Source of the DNA: Edaphocola aurantiacus
GTDB taxonomy: Bacteria; Bacteroidota; Bacteroidia; Chitinophagales; Chitinophagaceae
Direction of reading: 5' to 3'
Length of the DNA: 64,000 nt
Assembly: GCF_019797745.1 (NCBI RefSeq)
Contig: NZ_VOSI01000002.1
Location: forward strand, 62,001-126,000
The notes under the pieces were generated by a model. The model did no database searches and had not been told where the DNA came from. It was given only the letters and a program-made list of their open reading frames with translations. The first letter of the stretch is position 1, and each line of letters opens with the position of its first letter. Below, one piece after another: positions 33,981 through 42,738 of the stretch. Position numbers and translations under genes: made by a program.

Positions 33981-34388
33981 CTAAAACTTAAAAAAGAAAT
34001 AGACTACTGCTGCCCATTCTTTCTTTACACCGCTGGCATAGCCAATGGTGCTGTGGCTACTGTTCTCCACCGTGCCATTGCTTTTGATATAGCCGATCGT
34101 ACTATGGCTACTGTTCTCAACAGTACCATCGCTTTTGACATAACCCACTGTAGAGTGGCTGCTGTTCTCGATCGTGCCGTTGCTTTTGATATAACCAATA
34201 GTGCTGTGGCTACCGTTTTCAATAGTACCATCACTTTTAATATAGCCGACCGTCGAGTGGCTGCTGTTTTCAATAGTGCCATTGCTTTTAATATAGCCCT
34301 TTGTACTATGGTTACCCGACTCAATGCTCTGGGCATTACAAACTGTTATGCTTACAAGTGCCAGAATGGTTAAGAATACTTTTTGCAT
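33981..34388 (-). CDS. Repeat protein, 5-fold beta-flower type
   Basis: 135-aa exported protein (signal peptide MQKVFLTILALVSITVCNAQ) made of about six 17-residue repeats with consensus SHSTIGYIKSNGTIENS, capped by GYASGVKKEWAAVVYFFFKF. The repeat length, the GYIKSDGT pattern and the KKEWAAVVFFFF cap match the small Bacteroidota proteins named 5-fold beta-flower. Each repeat should form one beta-hairpin blade. The role is unknown. It lies 2 nt after the 378-aa paralogue pair and is probably co-transcribed. Confidence 0.65.
   Translation of the reverse strand: MQKVFLTILALVSITVCNAQSIESGNHSTKGYIKSNGTIENSSHSTVGYIKSDGTIENGSHSTIGYIKSNGTIENSSHSTVGYVKSDGTVENSSHSTIGYIKSNGTVENSSHSTIGYASGVKKEWAAVVYFFFKF
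34037..34310. repeat. 51-nt tandem repeats inside the beta-flower gene
   Basis: About five and a half in-frame 51-nt units (for example TGGCTAC at 34054 recurs at 34105). Units are similar but not identical at the DNA level, so they look like old, selected protein repeats rather than fresh slippage. Not CRISPR: there are no unique spacers. Confidence 0.75.
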
Positions 34389-34390
34389 GT

Positions 34391-35527
34391 TTATGAATGT
34401 TTAATACCGTTAATAATATTCTTTAAGAACGCATCCGTTTCCTCTACATTTATAGCCTCGTTATATAAAGAAGTGGTCAGCACTAAGGTCAGTTTAGGAT
34501 TGGTGGGATGATTAAGAACATAGATCACAAACTTACCGTTGTCCTGCCATTTGTCTCCTTTACTTGACCTTACTTCTGCATCTGATTTAAAGGTGTATCC
34601 TTTTAAGCCATTAATCACTACCGGTTGATACATATCCATCAGATCCATTTTCTTGATCTCCTTATTTTTCTTCCAGTCCAGGCTTGGGATTCTTTTGTAC
34701 TCACTCTTCAACCGGTTTATATCATCCCATGGGATGGTATATTTTCCGATATCATAGTTACTGAATCTGGCGCCATAATCCTGCGCGGCATACAAGGCTG
34801 CTTCATGAATAAAGTCAGCAGCCAGCTCTTTTGCATTCATGCCCGGATGATCATCACTTGAAATGGCACAAACAGTATACCGGTAGTTATGCTTGTCTGC
34901 CAGCTCATACCACTGTATGCGTTGTGCATTCTGTTGGCTGCTTTCTCTCAATGAAAAATCACCTGCAATATTACTTTTGTCTACACGCAGGTCTGCAATT
35001 GGTAAATATAAATTCTTGGTGTCCCAAACCGGAACATTAAGAATAACCGGTTCCAGTAAAGAAATGGCCTGCGCATACTGATTGTATCCTGTCTTCTCGC
35101 GATAGATCAGTGCAATCTTAACCTGAACCGTTTTACAGCTTTCTTGTCCTGCTGCATTAAGAAATGTCAATTTAAGGTCACTGGTACCGTGCAGCATATC
35201 TTTATCTTCAAAAACCCGGAACTTCTTTGTTGCCGGAGTATTTTCGAGAAAATCCTCTACCGCAACAGTACCGTCTTTCTGCAGGAACCAGAATCCCTGA
35301 TTCTTATTTTGGGCATCCAGTATATCTATGGACAATACAGACTTTCCATAAACAGCAGATAGCTTTTTAGGATTTTTAAAACTGACTTCGAGTGAAGCCA
35401 GATCTTTCGGACTGATTGTCGCGCCTGTTTTTACCGGCTTACCATTAATGTAAGCTGATATCTGTGCATGTGAAATGCCTACAGAAAATAGGAGTACCGC
35501 TAAAAGAAATATGCGTAGGTATTTCAT
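34391..35527 (-). CDS. Exported protein of unknown function, paralogue A
   Basis: 378-aa exported protein (signal peptide ends GISHAQ). It begins ISAYINGKPVKTGATISPKD and has a GQESCKTVQVKIALIYREKTG block and a C-terminal half with KKNKEIKKMDLMDMYQP, NGLKGYTFKSD and FVIYVLNHPTNPKLTLVL. The next gene upstream encodes a full-length paralogue with the same layout, so this is a tandem duplication. No family is recognised. An envelope role is inferred only from the signal peptide; the strands suggest an N-terminal beta-sandwich and a C-terminal mixed domain. Confidence 0.7.
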   Translation of the reverse strand: MKYLRIFLLAVLLFSVGISHAQISAYINGKPVKTGATISPKDLASLEVSFKNPKKLSAVYGKSVLSIDILDAQNKNQGFWFLQKDGTVAVEDFLENTPATKKFRVFEDKDMLHGTSDLKLTFLNAAGQESCKTVQVKIALIYREKTGYNQYAQAISLLEPVILNVPVWDTKNLYLPIADLRVDKSNIAGDFSLRESSQQNAQRIQWYELADKHNYRYTVCAISSDDHPGMNAKELAADFIHEAALYAAQDYGARFSNYDIGKYTIPWDDINRLKSEYKRIPSLDWKKNKEIKKMDLMDMYQPVVINGLKGYTFKSDAEVRSSKGDKWQDNGKFVIYVLNHPTNPKLTLVLTTSLYNEAINVEETDAFLKNIINGIKHS

Positions 35528-35563
35528 ACAATTGATTTTCGCAGCTTATGCTGCAATGCTGTT

Positions 35564-36700
35564 TTACTTTTTAATCGCGTTAACGATACTTTTTAAGAAA
35601 GCATCCATTTCTGCTGTGCTCTTAGCATCATTGTGTACAGATGTGGAGGCTACCAGGGTTAATTTAGGATTAGTAGGATGCGCGAGGATATAGACCACAA
35701 ACTGACCGTTGGGTTCCCATTTGTCCGTTTTGCTTACCCTGAATTCCTGATCGGCGCTAAAGGTGTACCCTTTCAGACCATTCATATTTACCGGCTGATA
35801 CAGGGTCATCAGATCCATTTTCTTGATTTCTCTGTTGTTCTTCCAGCTCAGACTCGGAATTCTTCTGCGGTCAGACAGCAGTCCATTAATATGATTCCAG
35901 TCGATAGTATATTTTTCGATATCGTAGTTTGCAAATTTGGTTACCCAGCCCTGCGATGCGTTACCGGCTGCAGCATGGATAAAATCATTGGCCAGCTCCT
36001 CTGCATTCATACCCGGAAAATCATCGCTGGATACTGCATATACTGTATATCGATAATTATTCTTATCCCCCAACTCATACCCAAATATGGTTCCTGTGGC
36101 ACCCAGACGACCACTTTGTTGTAAGTTAAAATCACTCGCGATATTGGTCTTATCTACTTTCAGGTCCAAAAAAGGCAGGTACAAATTTTTGGCTTCCCAT
36201 ACCGGCACATTCAGCACGATAGGATCCAGTAAAGCAATGGACTGGCCATACTCTTCATATCCTGTCTTTTCTCTGTAGTTAAAGGAGATTTTAACCTGCA
36301 GCACTTTGCTGGCTTCTCTTCCGGGAGCAGCACCAAATATCCAGTCCAGGTTATTACCGCCCATATCCATAGCGCCTTTTTCAAAAACCTTAAACTTCTT
36401 TGAAGCAGGAGTGCTTTTCAAAAAATCCTCTACAGCAGCGGTACCATCTTTTCTCAGATACCAATAGCCTTCTTCTTCATTTTTTGCCGTCAGGATATCT
36501 ACCACCAATACTGTTCTTCCATAAATGAAGGAAGGAAGTTTCGGATTTTTAAAACTGACTTCCAATGAAGTCAGATCTTTCGGGCTAACTGTAGCACCTG
36601 ATTTCACAGGCTTACCATTAATAAAGGCTGTAAGCTGGGCGTGTACCGTGCTCGTCAAAAGTGCGAATGCTCCCAACAGGGCAAAGCGAAGATGTTTCAT
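35564..36700 (-). CDS. Exported protein of unknown function, paralogue B
   Basis: 378-aa exported protein (signal peptide ends STVHAQ), the same length as its downstream neighbour and colinear with it: LTAFINGKPVKSGATVSPKD, LEVSFKNPKLPSFIYG, REKTGYEEYGQSIALLDPI, NREIKKMDLMTLYQPVNMNG, FVVYILAHPTNPKLTLVA. The copies differ throughout, so the duplication is not recent. Spacing of 36 nt indicates one transcript. The retained pair may form a hetero-dimer or have divided a function; this is speculation. Confidence 0.7.
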   Translation of the reverse strand: MKHLRFALLGAFALLTSTVHAQLTAFINGKPVKSGATVSPKDLTSLEVSFKNPKLPSFIYGRTVLVVDILTAKNEEEGYWYLRKDGTAAVEDFLKSTPASKKFKVFEKGAMDMGGNNLDWIFGAAPGREASKVLQVKISFNYREKTGYEEYGQSIALLDPIVLNVPVWEAKNLYLPFLDLKVDKTNIASDFNLQQSGRLGATGTIFGYELGDKNNYRYTVYAVSSDDFPGMNAEELANDFIHAAAGNASQGWVTKFANYDIEKYTIDWNHINGLLSDRRRIPSLSWKNNREIKKMDLMTLYQPVNMNGLKGYTFSADQEFRVSKTDKWEPNGQFVVYILAHPTNPKLTLVASTSVHNDAKSTAEMDAFLKSIVNAIKK

Positions 36701-36760
36701 AAATTAATATATCAGTTGTTTAAATGTTACTCTGTATCAGAATCGGTGACGATTGTCAAA

Positions 36761-36791
36761 ACCCTGCCGGTGTATTAAGCACCGGCAGGGT
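36761..36791 (-). terminator. Terminator of the 36807-37304 gene
   Basis: A 12-bp GC-rich perfect stem (36761-36772 with 36780-36791, ACCCTGCCGGTG and complement) with a 7-nt loop, just past the stop codon of the lipoprotein gene. Confidence 0.8.
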
Positions 36792-36806
36792 AATAGTATT
36801 CAGTAA

Positions 36807-37304
36807 TTATTTCAGGCTTTGGAAAGCGGCAAGTTGTTTATCCAGCTCTTCTAAATCAGTATTAAATATAGGCTCCATTTTAAAGTATCGATTGCCTTTC
36901 TTAAAGTAGAACAGGTAATTTTTAATCGGAGACCCGTTAGAGCCTTTCATTTTAAAAATAACCCCGAAAGCGCCGTTGGTCAGCTGTTTGGTTTCGATCA
37001 TTTCTATAAAGTCTTCGCTTCCGGTTACCGCCTGCTTCAGCATTGTGGTATCATTAGGATAGGCAGACTCTCTGATTTCGGTAAGACCAACTCTCGCCTC
37101 ACTGATATTAAAATCATAATCGGATAATTCCGTATCCGTTTCGCTGGCGCTAAAATCCTGAAATTCCGGAACCTTAGTGCTTTTAGGCATCGTGATCGTC
37201 AGATCATATTTTTCCAGTTTGGTCTCTACCAGTGGCTGACTCTGACTGCAGGACTGGAATGCTAAAGCCGCGATAACGGTTACATGCAAGAGGTACTTTT
37301 TCAT
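36807..37304 (-). CDS. Lipoprotein of unknown function
   Basis: 165-aa protein with lipoprotein signal MKKYLLHVTVIAALAFQSC (lipobox FQSC). The mature part reads YDLTITMPKSTKVPEFQDF, ETDTELSDYDFNISEAR and FGVIFKMKGSNGSPIKNYLF, suggesting an alpha/beta fold like a PsbP/LpqN-type domain, though no family is assigned with confidence. Transcribed on its own between a terminator and a 100-nt spacer, in a run of exported proteins. Confidence 0.6.
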   Translation of the reverse strand: MKKYLLHVTVIAALAFQSCSQSQPLVETKLEKYDLTITMPKSTKVPEFQDFSASETDTELSDYDFNISEARVGLTEIRESAYPNDTTMLKQAVTGSEDFIEMIETKQLTNGAFGVIFKMKGSNGSPIKNYLFYFKKGNRYFKMEPIFNTDLEELDKQLAAFQSLK

Positions 37305-37419
37305 TTTTTATTTTTTGGGGATTAAATTTATTCAGGTTCAATGCTACATTTTTACGGATAGGGAGATCTTAGTTAAAGGCTTTTGCTGGTATAGATAGTT
37401 TACAGGGCTAAAATCGGGT

Positions 37420-37815
37420 CTAGGCAGCGGCAGCAACAGCAACTTTCTTTTTAACGAAAAAGCGCATAATACCTCCTACAATGCCAATGAATCCGGCAAA
37501 AATCATGCAGTACACACCAGAACCAACTTTAGCGCCTACGATTAATGCATCTCCTGTAGTAGAATCGTTATAATATTTCAGTCCGAGCATACAAACGAGT
37601 ATGGAAAACAGAATGGCTACAACGGCGCTCCATTTCTTGTTCAGGGCACCCATACCTAAAATAATAGCACCCAGTACAATAAAGAACAGTCCCGGATTAC
37701 CTCCATAGTCTCCCATAAAACCATTATGAGATTCTCCTAATAACTCAACCCATGGCAACCATGCAGAAATGATGGAAAGTACGCCGGCAATAATCAATGT
37801 CAATCTTGAAATCAT
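37420..37815 (-). CDS. Small membrane protein, four predicted helices
   Basis: 131-aa protein with four hydrophobic segments (about residues 4-26, 42-57, 62-80 and 96-118): LTLIIAGVLSIISAWLPWVE, LFFIVLGAIILGMGAL, AVVAILFSILVCMLGL and MIFAGFIGIVGGIMRFF. It ends with a basic, Ala-rich tail (VKKKVAVAAAA). The WLPWVEL motif in the first loop is common in small Bacteroidota membrane proteins of unknown role. No transport or catalytic motif is visible. Confidence 0.65.
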   Translation of the reverse strand: MISRLTLIIAGVLSIISAWLPWVELLGESHNGFMGDYGGNPGLFFIVLGAIILGMGALNKKWSAVVAILFSILVCMLGLKYYNDSTTGDALIVGAKVGSGVYCMIFAGFIGIVGGIMRFFVKKKVAVAAAA

Positions 37816-37944
37816 GTTAAATAAGTTTTGTTTTAAAAAATTTGCATGCGCAAAATAATACGCATAGCAATACCATTTTAAGCAAATGAAAATTCGCCGG
37901 TACTTTTTGAAAATTCGTTGCCACCGAGACGATGTGCGTAATAT

Positions 37945-38691
37945 TTATATGGAATTGAGGGCAGTAAAAAACTCTTCCTTCTTCCTGACAGAAAGCGGAA
38001 TCACAGTTTTGTCTTTCATAATGATGCTTCCGGAATCTGTCTTTACATAATGATCGAAGTAAAGCATATTGATGAGGTGTGACTGGTGCGTACGGAAAAA
38101 TCCCATAGGCAGTAACATGGTTTCATACTCCTTCAGGGTAGTAGATACAAGCAGCTTCTGGCCATTAAGCATATAGAAAGTGGTATAGTTCTTTTCAGAC
38201 TCGCAACGGATGATATCCTGCACATTAATGGAGTAAACCTTCTCCGCTGTTTTCAGCACAATCTTCTGCAGGTTTCTGGGGCGTTCAATATTGGAAAACA
38301 GGGTACTGAATTGCAGCTCCAGCATTTCTTTGCTTAAGGTTTCCTGGGCTTTTGTAACCGCTTCAATAAGGTCTGAGGGGTCAATAGGTTTCAATAAGAA
38401 ATCAATGGCACTGAACCGAAAAGCTTTAACGGCAAACTCCTGGAAGGCTGTTATAAATATCACTTTAAAATCAATGGGCTTTAGGTTTTGCAACAGATCA
38501 AACCCTGTGCCATCGCCCATTTCAACATCCAGGAAAACAAGATCAGGCAAATATTTCTTGATCGCAGTAACTCCGGACGCAACACTGTCCGCTTCCGCAA
38601 TAATGGCAACATTTGGGCAATATTGTTTTATGAGCGCCACGTTTTTCTGGCGGATATTATGAATGTCGTCTATGATAATCGCTCTGAGCAT
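37945..38691 (-). CDS. LytTR-family response regulator
   Basis: 248-aa two-component regulator. The receiver domain has the acidic pair D8-D9, phospho-acceptor D55 (VFLDVEMGDG), a Thr in VIFITAF and the switch Lys in LLKPID. A LytTR DNA-binding domain follows (about residues 140-245: VYSINVQDIIRCESEKNYTT, FFRTHQSHLINM). The ATG at 38691 is chosen because the receiver starts there; the longer frame would overlap the kinase gene. It lies 7 nt after the kinase gene and is certainly its partner. Targets are unknown. Confidence 0.92.
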   Translation of the reverse strand: MLRAIIIDDIHNIRQKNVALIKQYCPNVAIIAEADSVASGVTAIKKYLPDLVFLDVEMGDGTGFDLLQNLKPIDFKVIFITAFQEFAVKAFRFSAIDFLLKPIDPSDLIEAVTKAQETLSKEMLELQFSTLFSNIERPRNLQKIVLKTAEKVYSINVQDIIRCESEKNYTTFYMLNGQKLLVSTTLKEYETMLLPMGFFRTHQSHLINMLYFDHYVKTDSGSIIMKDKTVIPLSVRKKEEFFTALNSI

Positions 38692-38698
38692 GTCCTGA

Positions 38699-40594
38699 TT
38701 AATTATAACTGTATGGAATTTCAAAAAAGGTCTTAACGCCTTGTATCGTATTATTCTCGCCGGTGATATTCAGTGTATGAATAGTGATCTTCTTATCGGA
38801 TGCGATACTCTCCAGTCTTTCCCGGGTAATTTGTGTGGATAAAGAGCGCTGCCCTTCTGCTGTTTCTTTTTCGGCAAGCCCTGTTCCGTTATCGGTTACT
38901 TCAAAAAACAACTGTTGCGCTTTCATGTAAAAACGGACATGAATAATTCCACCTTCTTTTTTATGCTTCAGCCCGTGCCTGATGGCATTTTCAATAAAAG
39001 GCTGAGTAAGCATGGGCGGCAGTAAAACAGCTTCGGGATCTATACCCTCGTCTACCGTTACCTTATGCGTAAAATTATTATTATACAACAGCTTTTGAAT
39101 ATTCATGTAGTTATCCAGCATATTAAGCTCTTCATCCAGTCCGATATAGTTCTCCCTCGAGTTCTCCAGGATCTGTCTGGTAAGCTTGGAAAACTTTGTC
39201 AGGTAATTGATCGCCTCTTCATCTTTGTTGCTGTGGATAAGGCTTTGAATATTGTCTACTGAATTAAAAATGAAATGCGGGTTCATCTGCGTAAGTAATA
39301 ATCGTTGTTTCAGCTGTTCATTCTTGTTCGCAGTGATGATCGCTTTTTGTCTGAACGATTTAACTACGAAAATAATGACCACGCCTAACAGCAAAGCCAG
39401 TGTAATAAAGCCGTATAACAGCATATTTCGTTTGGCTATTTTCTGTTGATTAGCCAGTGCTGTAGCAGCTGTTTTCTTGTCAAACTCATATTGTAATTGC
39501 TGCTTTTCAAATTTTGCATTGAGTGCCGTAACAGCGTTTATTTTCTCCTGGTTGATGTAATCCTCTCTGAATGCGGCCTCTTTTAAAGCATATTCATATG
39601 CATTTGCATAGTCGCCGTTTTTGGCATATAATTTTGCAAGGCTACCTGTTATAGTAATGCTGCCTTCGAGATTATTGAACTTCTCTGTTAGCAGCAATGC
39701 TTCCTTATAATATTTAATGGCTTTAGTGGTATTGCCCGCTGCGGCCTCTTTAATCGCCAGGTAGGCTAAGGCAGGCTGTAGTGCTATTTCATCATTCACT
39801 TCACGGGCAGCGATAATTACTTTTTCAAAATAGTAAGCTGCGGAATCTTTCATTTTTAAAGAGTCACAACAAATAGCCATGTTCATATAAAAGTCCAGCT
39901 GCGGCACTGTGGCTCCGGTGGCATCATAAGCACGCTTCGACAACCAGACATACCTATAAGCGCTATCAAATTGGGAAAGGTCTATATAAGCAGAGGCGAT
40001 ATGATTATAGGAGAATCTTAGTGAGGAATATTTTTCCTTTTTTATAAATATTTCAGCAGCCTGGCTGCAGTATTTAATGGCTTCTTCTGAATAGCCAATA
40101 TTACTGTATGTCTGGCCCAAGCCCTGCAATGATATACCGATCTGAGCGCTGTCATTGATTTCCTGTGCCACCTTCATCGCTTCATGATACAAAGCGATTG
40201 CTTTTTTGGTATTACCAGAACCGCCATAATCCTTTGCAAGATTGCTCAGCACGATGGCTTCTTTTTGTTTGAATCCATGCGAACGCCCATAGGCCAAGGC
40301 CGTTTGATGCAGCTTGATGGCCTGTTCCCGTTCTCCATTGTTGTAGGCTATAGAACCCAATGCCAGTGTATTCATAAAAATACCCCATGGATAATTGATC
40401 TGCTGCGATGCTTGTAAAGTACGGCTTGCCAGGTCTTTGGCAAAAGCAGGGTTGGCCGTGATGCTATCTGTAATGGTTTTAATATTTGCTTTGACGGCAT
40501 TTGTATCAAGCGTTGGAAGGGCAGATGCTTTGGCAGAACAGAAACTTAACAGGAGTAATAAAACAATAGCTTTTCTCAAATGACATGGTAACAT
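38699..40594 (-). CDS. TPR-containing sensor histidine kinase (LytS/YehU type)
   Basis: 631-aa membrane kinase. A signal-like N-terminus is followed by about six tetratricopeptide repeats (residues ~75-340, for example KKAIALYHEAMKVAQEIND and TKAIKYYKEALLLTEKFNN), a coiled segment, one transmembrane helix (MLLYGFITLALLLGVVIIFV) and a cytosolic His_kinase plus ATPase module: phospho-His in QMNPHFIFNSVDNIQ, N box ENAIRHGL, G box DNGTGL. Periplasmic TPRs suggest a protein or peptide signal. It forms a two-gene operon with the LytTR regulator. Confidence 0.92.
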   Translation of the reverse strand: MLPCHLRKAIVLLLLLSFCSAKASALPTLDTNAVKANIKTITDSITANPAFAKDLASRTLQASQQINYPWGIFMNTLALGSIAYNNGEREQAIKLHQTALAYGRSHGFKQKEAIVLSNLAKDYGGSGNTKKAIALYHEAMKVAQEINDSAQIGISLQGLGQTYSNIGYSEEAIKYCSQAAEIFIKKEKYSSLRFSYNHIASAYIDLSQFDSAYRYVWLSKRAYDATGATVPQLDFYMNMAICCDSLKMKDSAAYYFEKVIIAAREVNDEIALQPALAYLAIKEAAAGNTTKAIKYYKEALLLTEKFNNLEGSITITGSLAKLYAKNGDYANAYEYALKEAAFREDYINQEKINAVTALNAKFEKQQLQYEFDKKTAATALANQQKIAKRNMLLYGFITLALLLGVVIIFVVKSFRQKAIITANKNEQLKQRLLLTQMNPHFIFNSVDNIQSLIHSNKDEEAINYLTKFSKLTRQILENSRENYIGLDEELNMLDNYMNIQKLLYNNNFTHKVTVDEGIDPEAVLLPPMLTQPFIENAIRHGLKHKKEGGIIHVRFYMKAQQLFFEVTDNGTGLAEKETAEGQRSLSTQITRERLESIASDKKITIHTLNITGENNTIQGVKTFFEIPYSYN

Positions 40595-40922
40595 AATAGA
40601 AGTAACAGTGTAAACAGTTGGTTAAACTGCAAATATATATAACTAAACAGCCTATTTTAAAATATTAATCACCATTTATGGATATTTCTTGTGTTCCTTA
40701 ATCAAAAAATAATAAACCACGATATAATATTGCCCCTGAACTGAACATTTGGTCAATAGATTCAAAAAACGTTCATGAGTAATGAACATTCGTTTTAAGA
40801 GCGATGAATTTGCGCACCCTTACGACATCTCAAAGAATGCAGCATTTCAATCCTATACCCGTTTAAAGCGATTCGCCGAGCGTACATTTTAAAACAAATT
40901 CAAAAACGATCAATAAAAATCT
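40595..40922. other. Intergenic region, no gene recognised
   Basis: AT-rich spacer that must hold the promoter of the kinase operon. No open frame with coding character, RNA gene or clear repeat is visible. Confidence 0.5.
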
Positions 40923-41064
40923 TTAGCCTGCGGATTTAAATGAATTCCTGAATTCTAATGGAGAGACATTTGCCCTGCTTTTAAACAGTCGATGAAATGA
41001 TTGCGGATAACGGATTGCATAACCTCCTCGCGGACTGGCAATCGTTACTGCATAGCCCCTAGCC
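40923..41064 (-). pseudogene. C-terminal remnant of an AraC-family regulator
   Basis: The minus strand encodes GGYAIRYPQSFHRLFKSRAN followed by VSPLEFRNSFKSAG-stop, matching the second helix-turn-helix of AraC/XylS regulators (pattern GF-x-x-P-x-x-FxRxFK...SPxEFR). Nothing upstream looks like the rest of such a protein, and there is no start. It is a relic of a lost regulator next to the lipase-like gene. Confidence 0.6.
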
Positions 41065-41139
41065 AGATTGCTGTCTGCGTCATTCCTTGACACTTCCCTC
41101 TTTATTCATTACATTTATAAAGGGAATAAAACTAAACGT

Positions 41140-42309
41140 ATGTGCAAAAATATACTTTCAGCCATAGTGCTACTCATGACACTGCTGTTTGGACCTGTAT
41201 ATGCAGTGCCCGGAAATCCCAATACACAGCTTACTGCACCTGAATTTAATCTTCGCCCCGGCTTCGATCCTCTGGAGTGTGAAGATATATTGCACTTAAA
41301 CTTTGCGTTTCTGGATACGGTATTGAGCCATAAATTTGAAGGCTTTTTAGAGGGTTATCATATCTATTACCGTTCTCCATCTGTGGGTCTGGACAATGCT
41401 GCTGATATGTGGCTGCGCGATGATTCCACCGTAGTCATTATGCTCCGCGGCACCACCGCTAAGATGGAATCTATACTGGAAGATTTTTACTGTGCCATGG
41501 TCCCGGCACAAGGATCTGTAAGCCTCAGCAAACATAAATCGTTTGCCTACCAACTGGCGAGCGACCCCAGGGCAGCGGTGCACGCCGGTTTTCTCATAGG
41601 GTTTGTCTACCTGGCCGATCAGATACAACCTAAGATCCATGATCTTTACACTAAAGGTTACCGCAAATTTATTGTGGGAGGGCATTCGCAGGGAGGTGCT
41701 TTATGTTACTATGTAAGCGCATGGCTGATGCAGGAAAGAAATAAAGGCATACTCCGGGATATTATCGTGAAGACCTACGCCAGTGCGCCCCCAAAAATGG
41801 GCAATATGTATTTTGCTTACGATTATGATAATGCCAATCTTTCTCAATGGAGCTTCAGCATTGTCAATACGGAAGATCCCGTACCGGAAATGCCGCTGAC
41901 GACCCAGCAGGTAGACATTGATATCAATGAACCGAATCCATTGCTTAACCTGATGCAGCGTATTGATGAGATGTCTTTGCTGAAGAGGTTTTACATCAAC
42001 AGGAAAGTGAATTTTAAAAAGATGAAAAAGCAGGCCAGGAAATCATCTGAAGCCTATCAGAAATACCTGGGCCGTTCTCTGGGCAGCATTATACAAAAGA
42101 CATTACCGGAAATGGTCTTACCGGCATCTGTACCGACAACCTATTTTGTACGTCCCGGTGTGCCCATCACACTTGCGGCTACGGATGAATATAGAGCGTA
42201 TTGTAAAAATGCGCCTAAATATTTTCATCATGGAATAGATCCATACCGTTTCCTGCTGCGGCAATATTATAAAGGTCTGCCCGCATTTGTACCGATTACA
42301 AAGGAGTAA
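41140..42309 (+). CDS. Exported lipase-like protein (class 3 lipase fold)
   Basis: 389-aa exported alpha/beta-hydrolase. The ATG at 41140 begins a signal peptide (MCKNILSAIVLLMTLLFGPV, cleavage near YAVPG). The nucleophile elbow is GHSQGG (KFIVGGHSQGGALCYYVSAW), and the segment STVVIMLRGTTAKMESILED with AVHAGFLIGF is the oxyanion/lid region of the lipase class 3 family. NTEDPVPEMP probably carries the catalytic Asp, and the final HHGIDPYRF the His. Substrate is inferred to be a lipid ester. The longer frame from 41068 lacks a signal peptide. Confidence 0.8.
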   Translation: MCKNILSAIVLLMTLLFGPVYAVPGNPNTQLTAPEFNLRPGFDPLECEDILHLNFAFLDTVLSHKFEGFLEGYHIYYRSPSVGLDNAADMWLRDDSTVVIMLRGTTAKMESILEDFYCAMVPAQGSVSLSKHKSFAYQLASDPRAAVHAGFLIGFVYLADQIQPKIHDLYTKGYRKFIVGGHSQGGALCYYVSAWLMQERNKGILRDIIVKTYASAPPKMGNMYFAYDYDNANLSQWSFSIVNTEDPVPEMPLTTQQVDIDINEPNPLLNLMQRIDEMSLLKRFYINRKVNFKKMKKQARKSSEAYQKYLGRSLGSIIQKTLPEMVLPASVPTTYFVRPGVPITLAATDEYRAYCKNAPKYFHHGIDPYRFLLRQYYKGLPAFVPITKE

Positions 42310-42396
42310 AGGGGCCATGTCCCATACATTATAACATAAGTTTATATAACATATCACCTGCTGCTAATCTGATATGCGCTAATTTTATGCTCACCT

Positions 42397-42660
42397 ATGA
42401 GTACGGAAATGACAGGCATTGTAGCCGGCATTTTTACCGGTATATCCTTACTACCCCAGCTGATAAAACTGATCAGGGAACAAAAGCCGCAGGACATCTC
42501 AGTGTTGATGCTTACGGCATTACTTATCGGACTAAGCCTTTGGGTGGTATATGGTATTCAAAAACAAGACTGGCCTATTATCGTGACCAATTCATTTTCG
42601 CTCCTGGTAAACTGTTGCCTTTTAGTACTGAATTTTTATTACCGCAAGCGTAAGCATTAA
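42397..42660 (+). CDS. SemiSWEET sugar transporter
   Basis: 87-aa three-helix membrane protein of the SemiSWEET/MtN3 half-transporter family, which dimerises to pass sugars such as sucrose or glucose across the inner membrane. The helix-1 PQ pair (P20-Q21, SLLPQLIKLIREQ) and the following KPQDIS are diagnostic, with WVVYGIQKQDWPIIVTNSF in helices 2-3. Length is exact for the family. Met5 (42409) is an alternative start. It stands 78 nt before Ku with no obvious link to DNA repair. Confidence 0.9.
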   Translation: MSTEMTGIVAGIFTGISLLPQLIKLIREQKPQDISVLMLTALLIGLSLWVVYGIQKQDWPIIVTNSFSLLVNCCLLVLNFYYRKRKH

Positions 42661-42738
42661 ACAGGAAGTACCATAGCATTTCTATTAGCCCCCTACCACC
42701 GCTAGGTGCTTCAATTGTTGATTTTTAAAAAACAGGAT

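Noticed and set aside
34037-34310. Regular 51-nt repeats that could suggest a CRISPR array
   Set aside because: The repeats are contiguous, in frame and coding (17-residue protein repeats), with no spacers and no cas genes.
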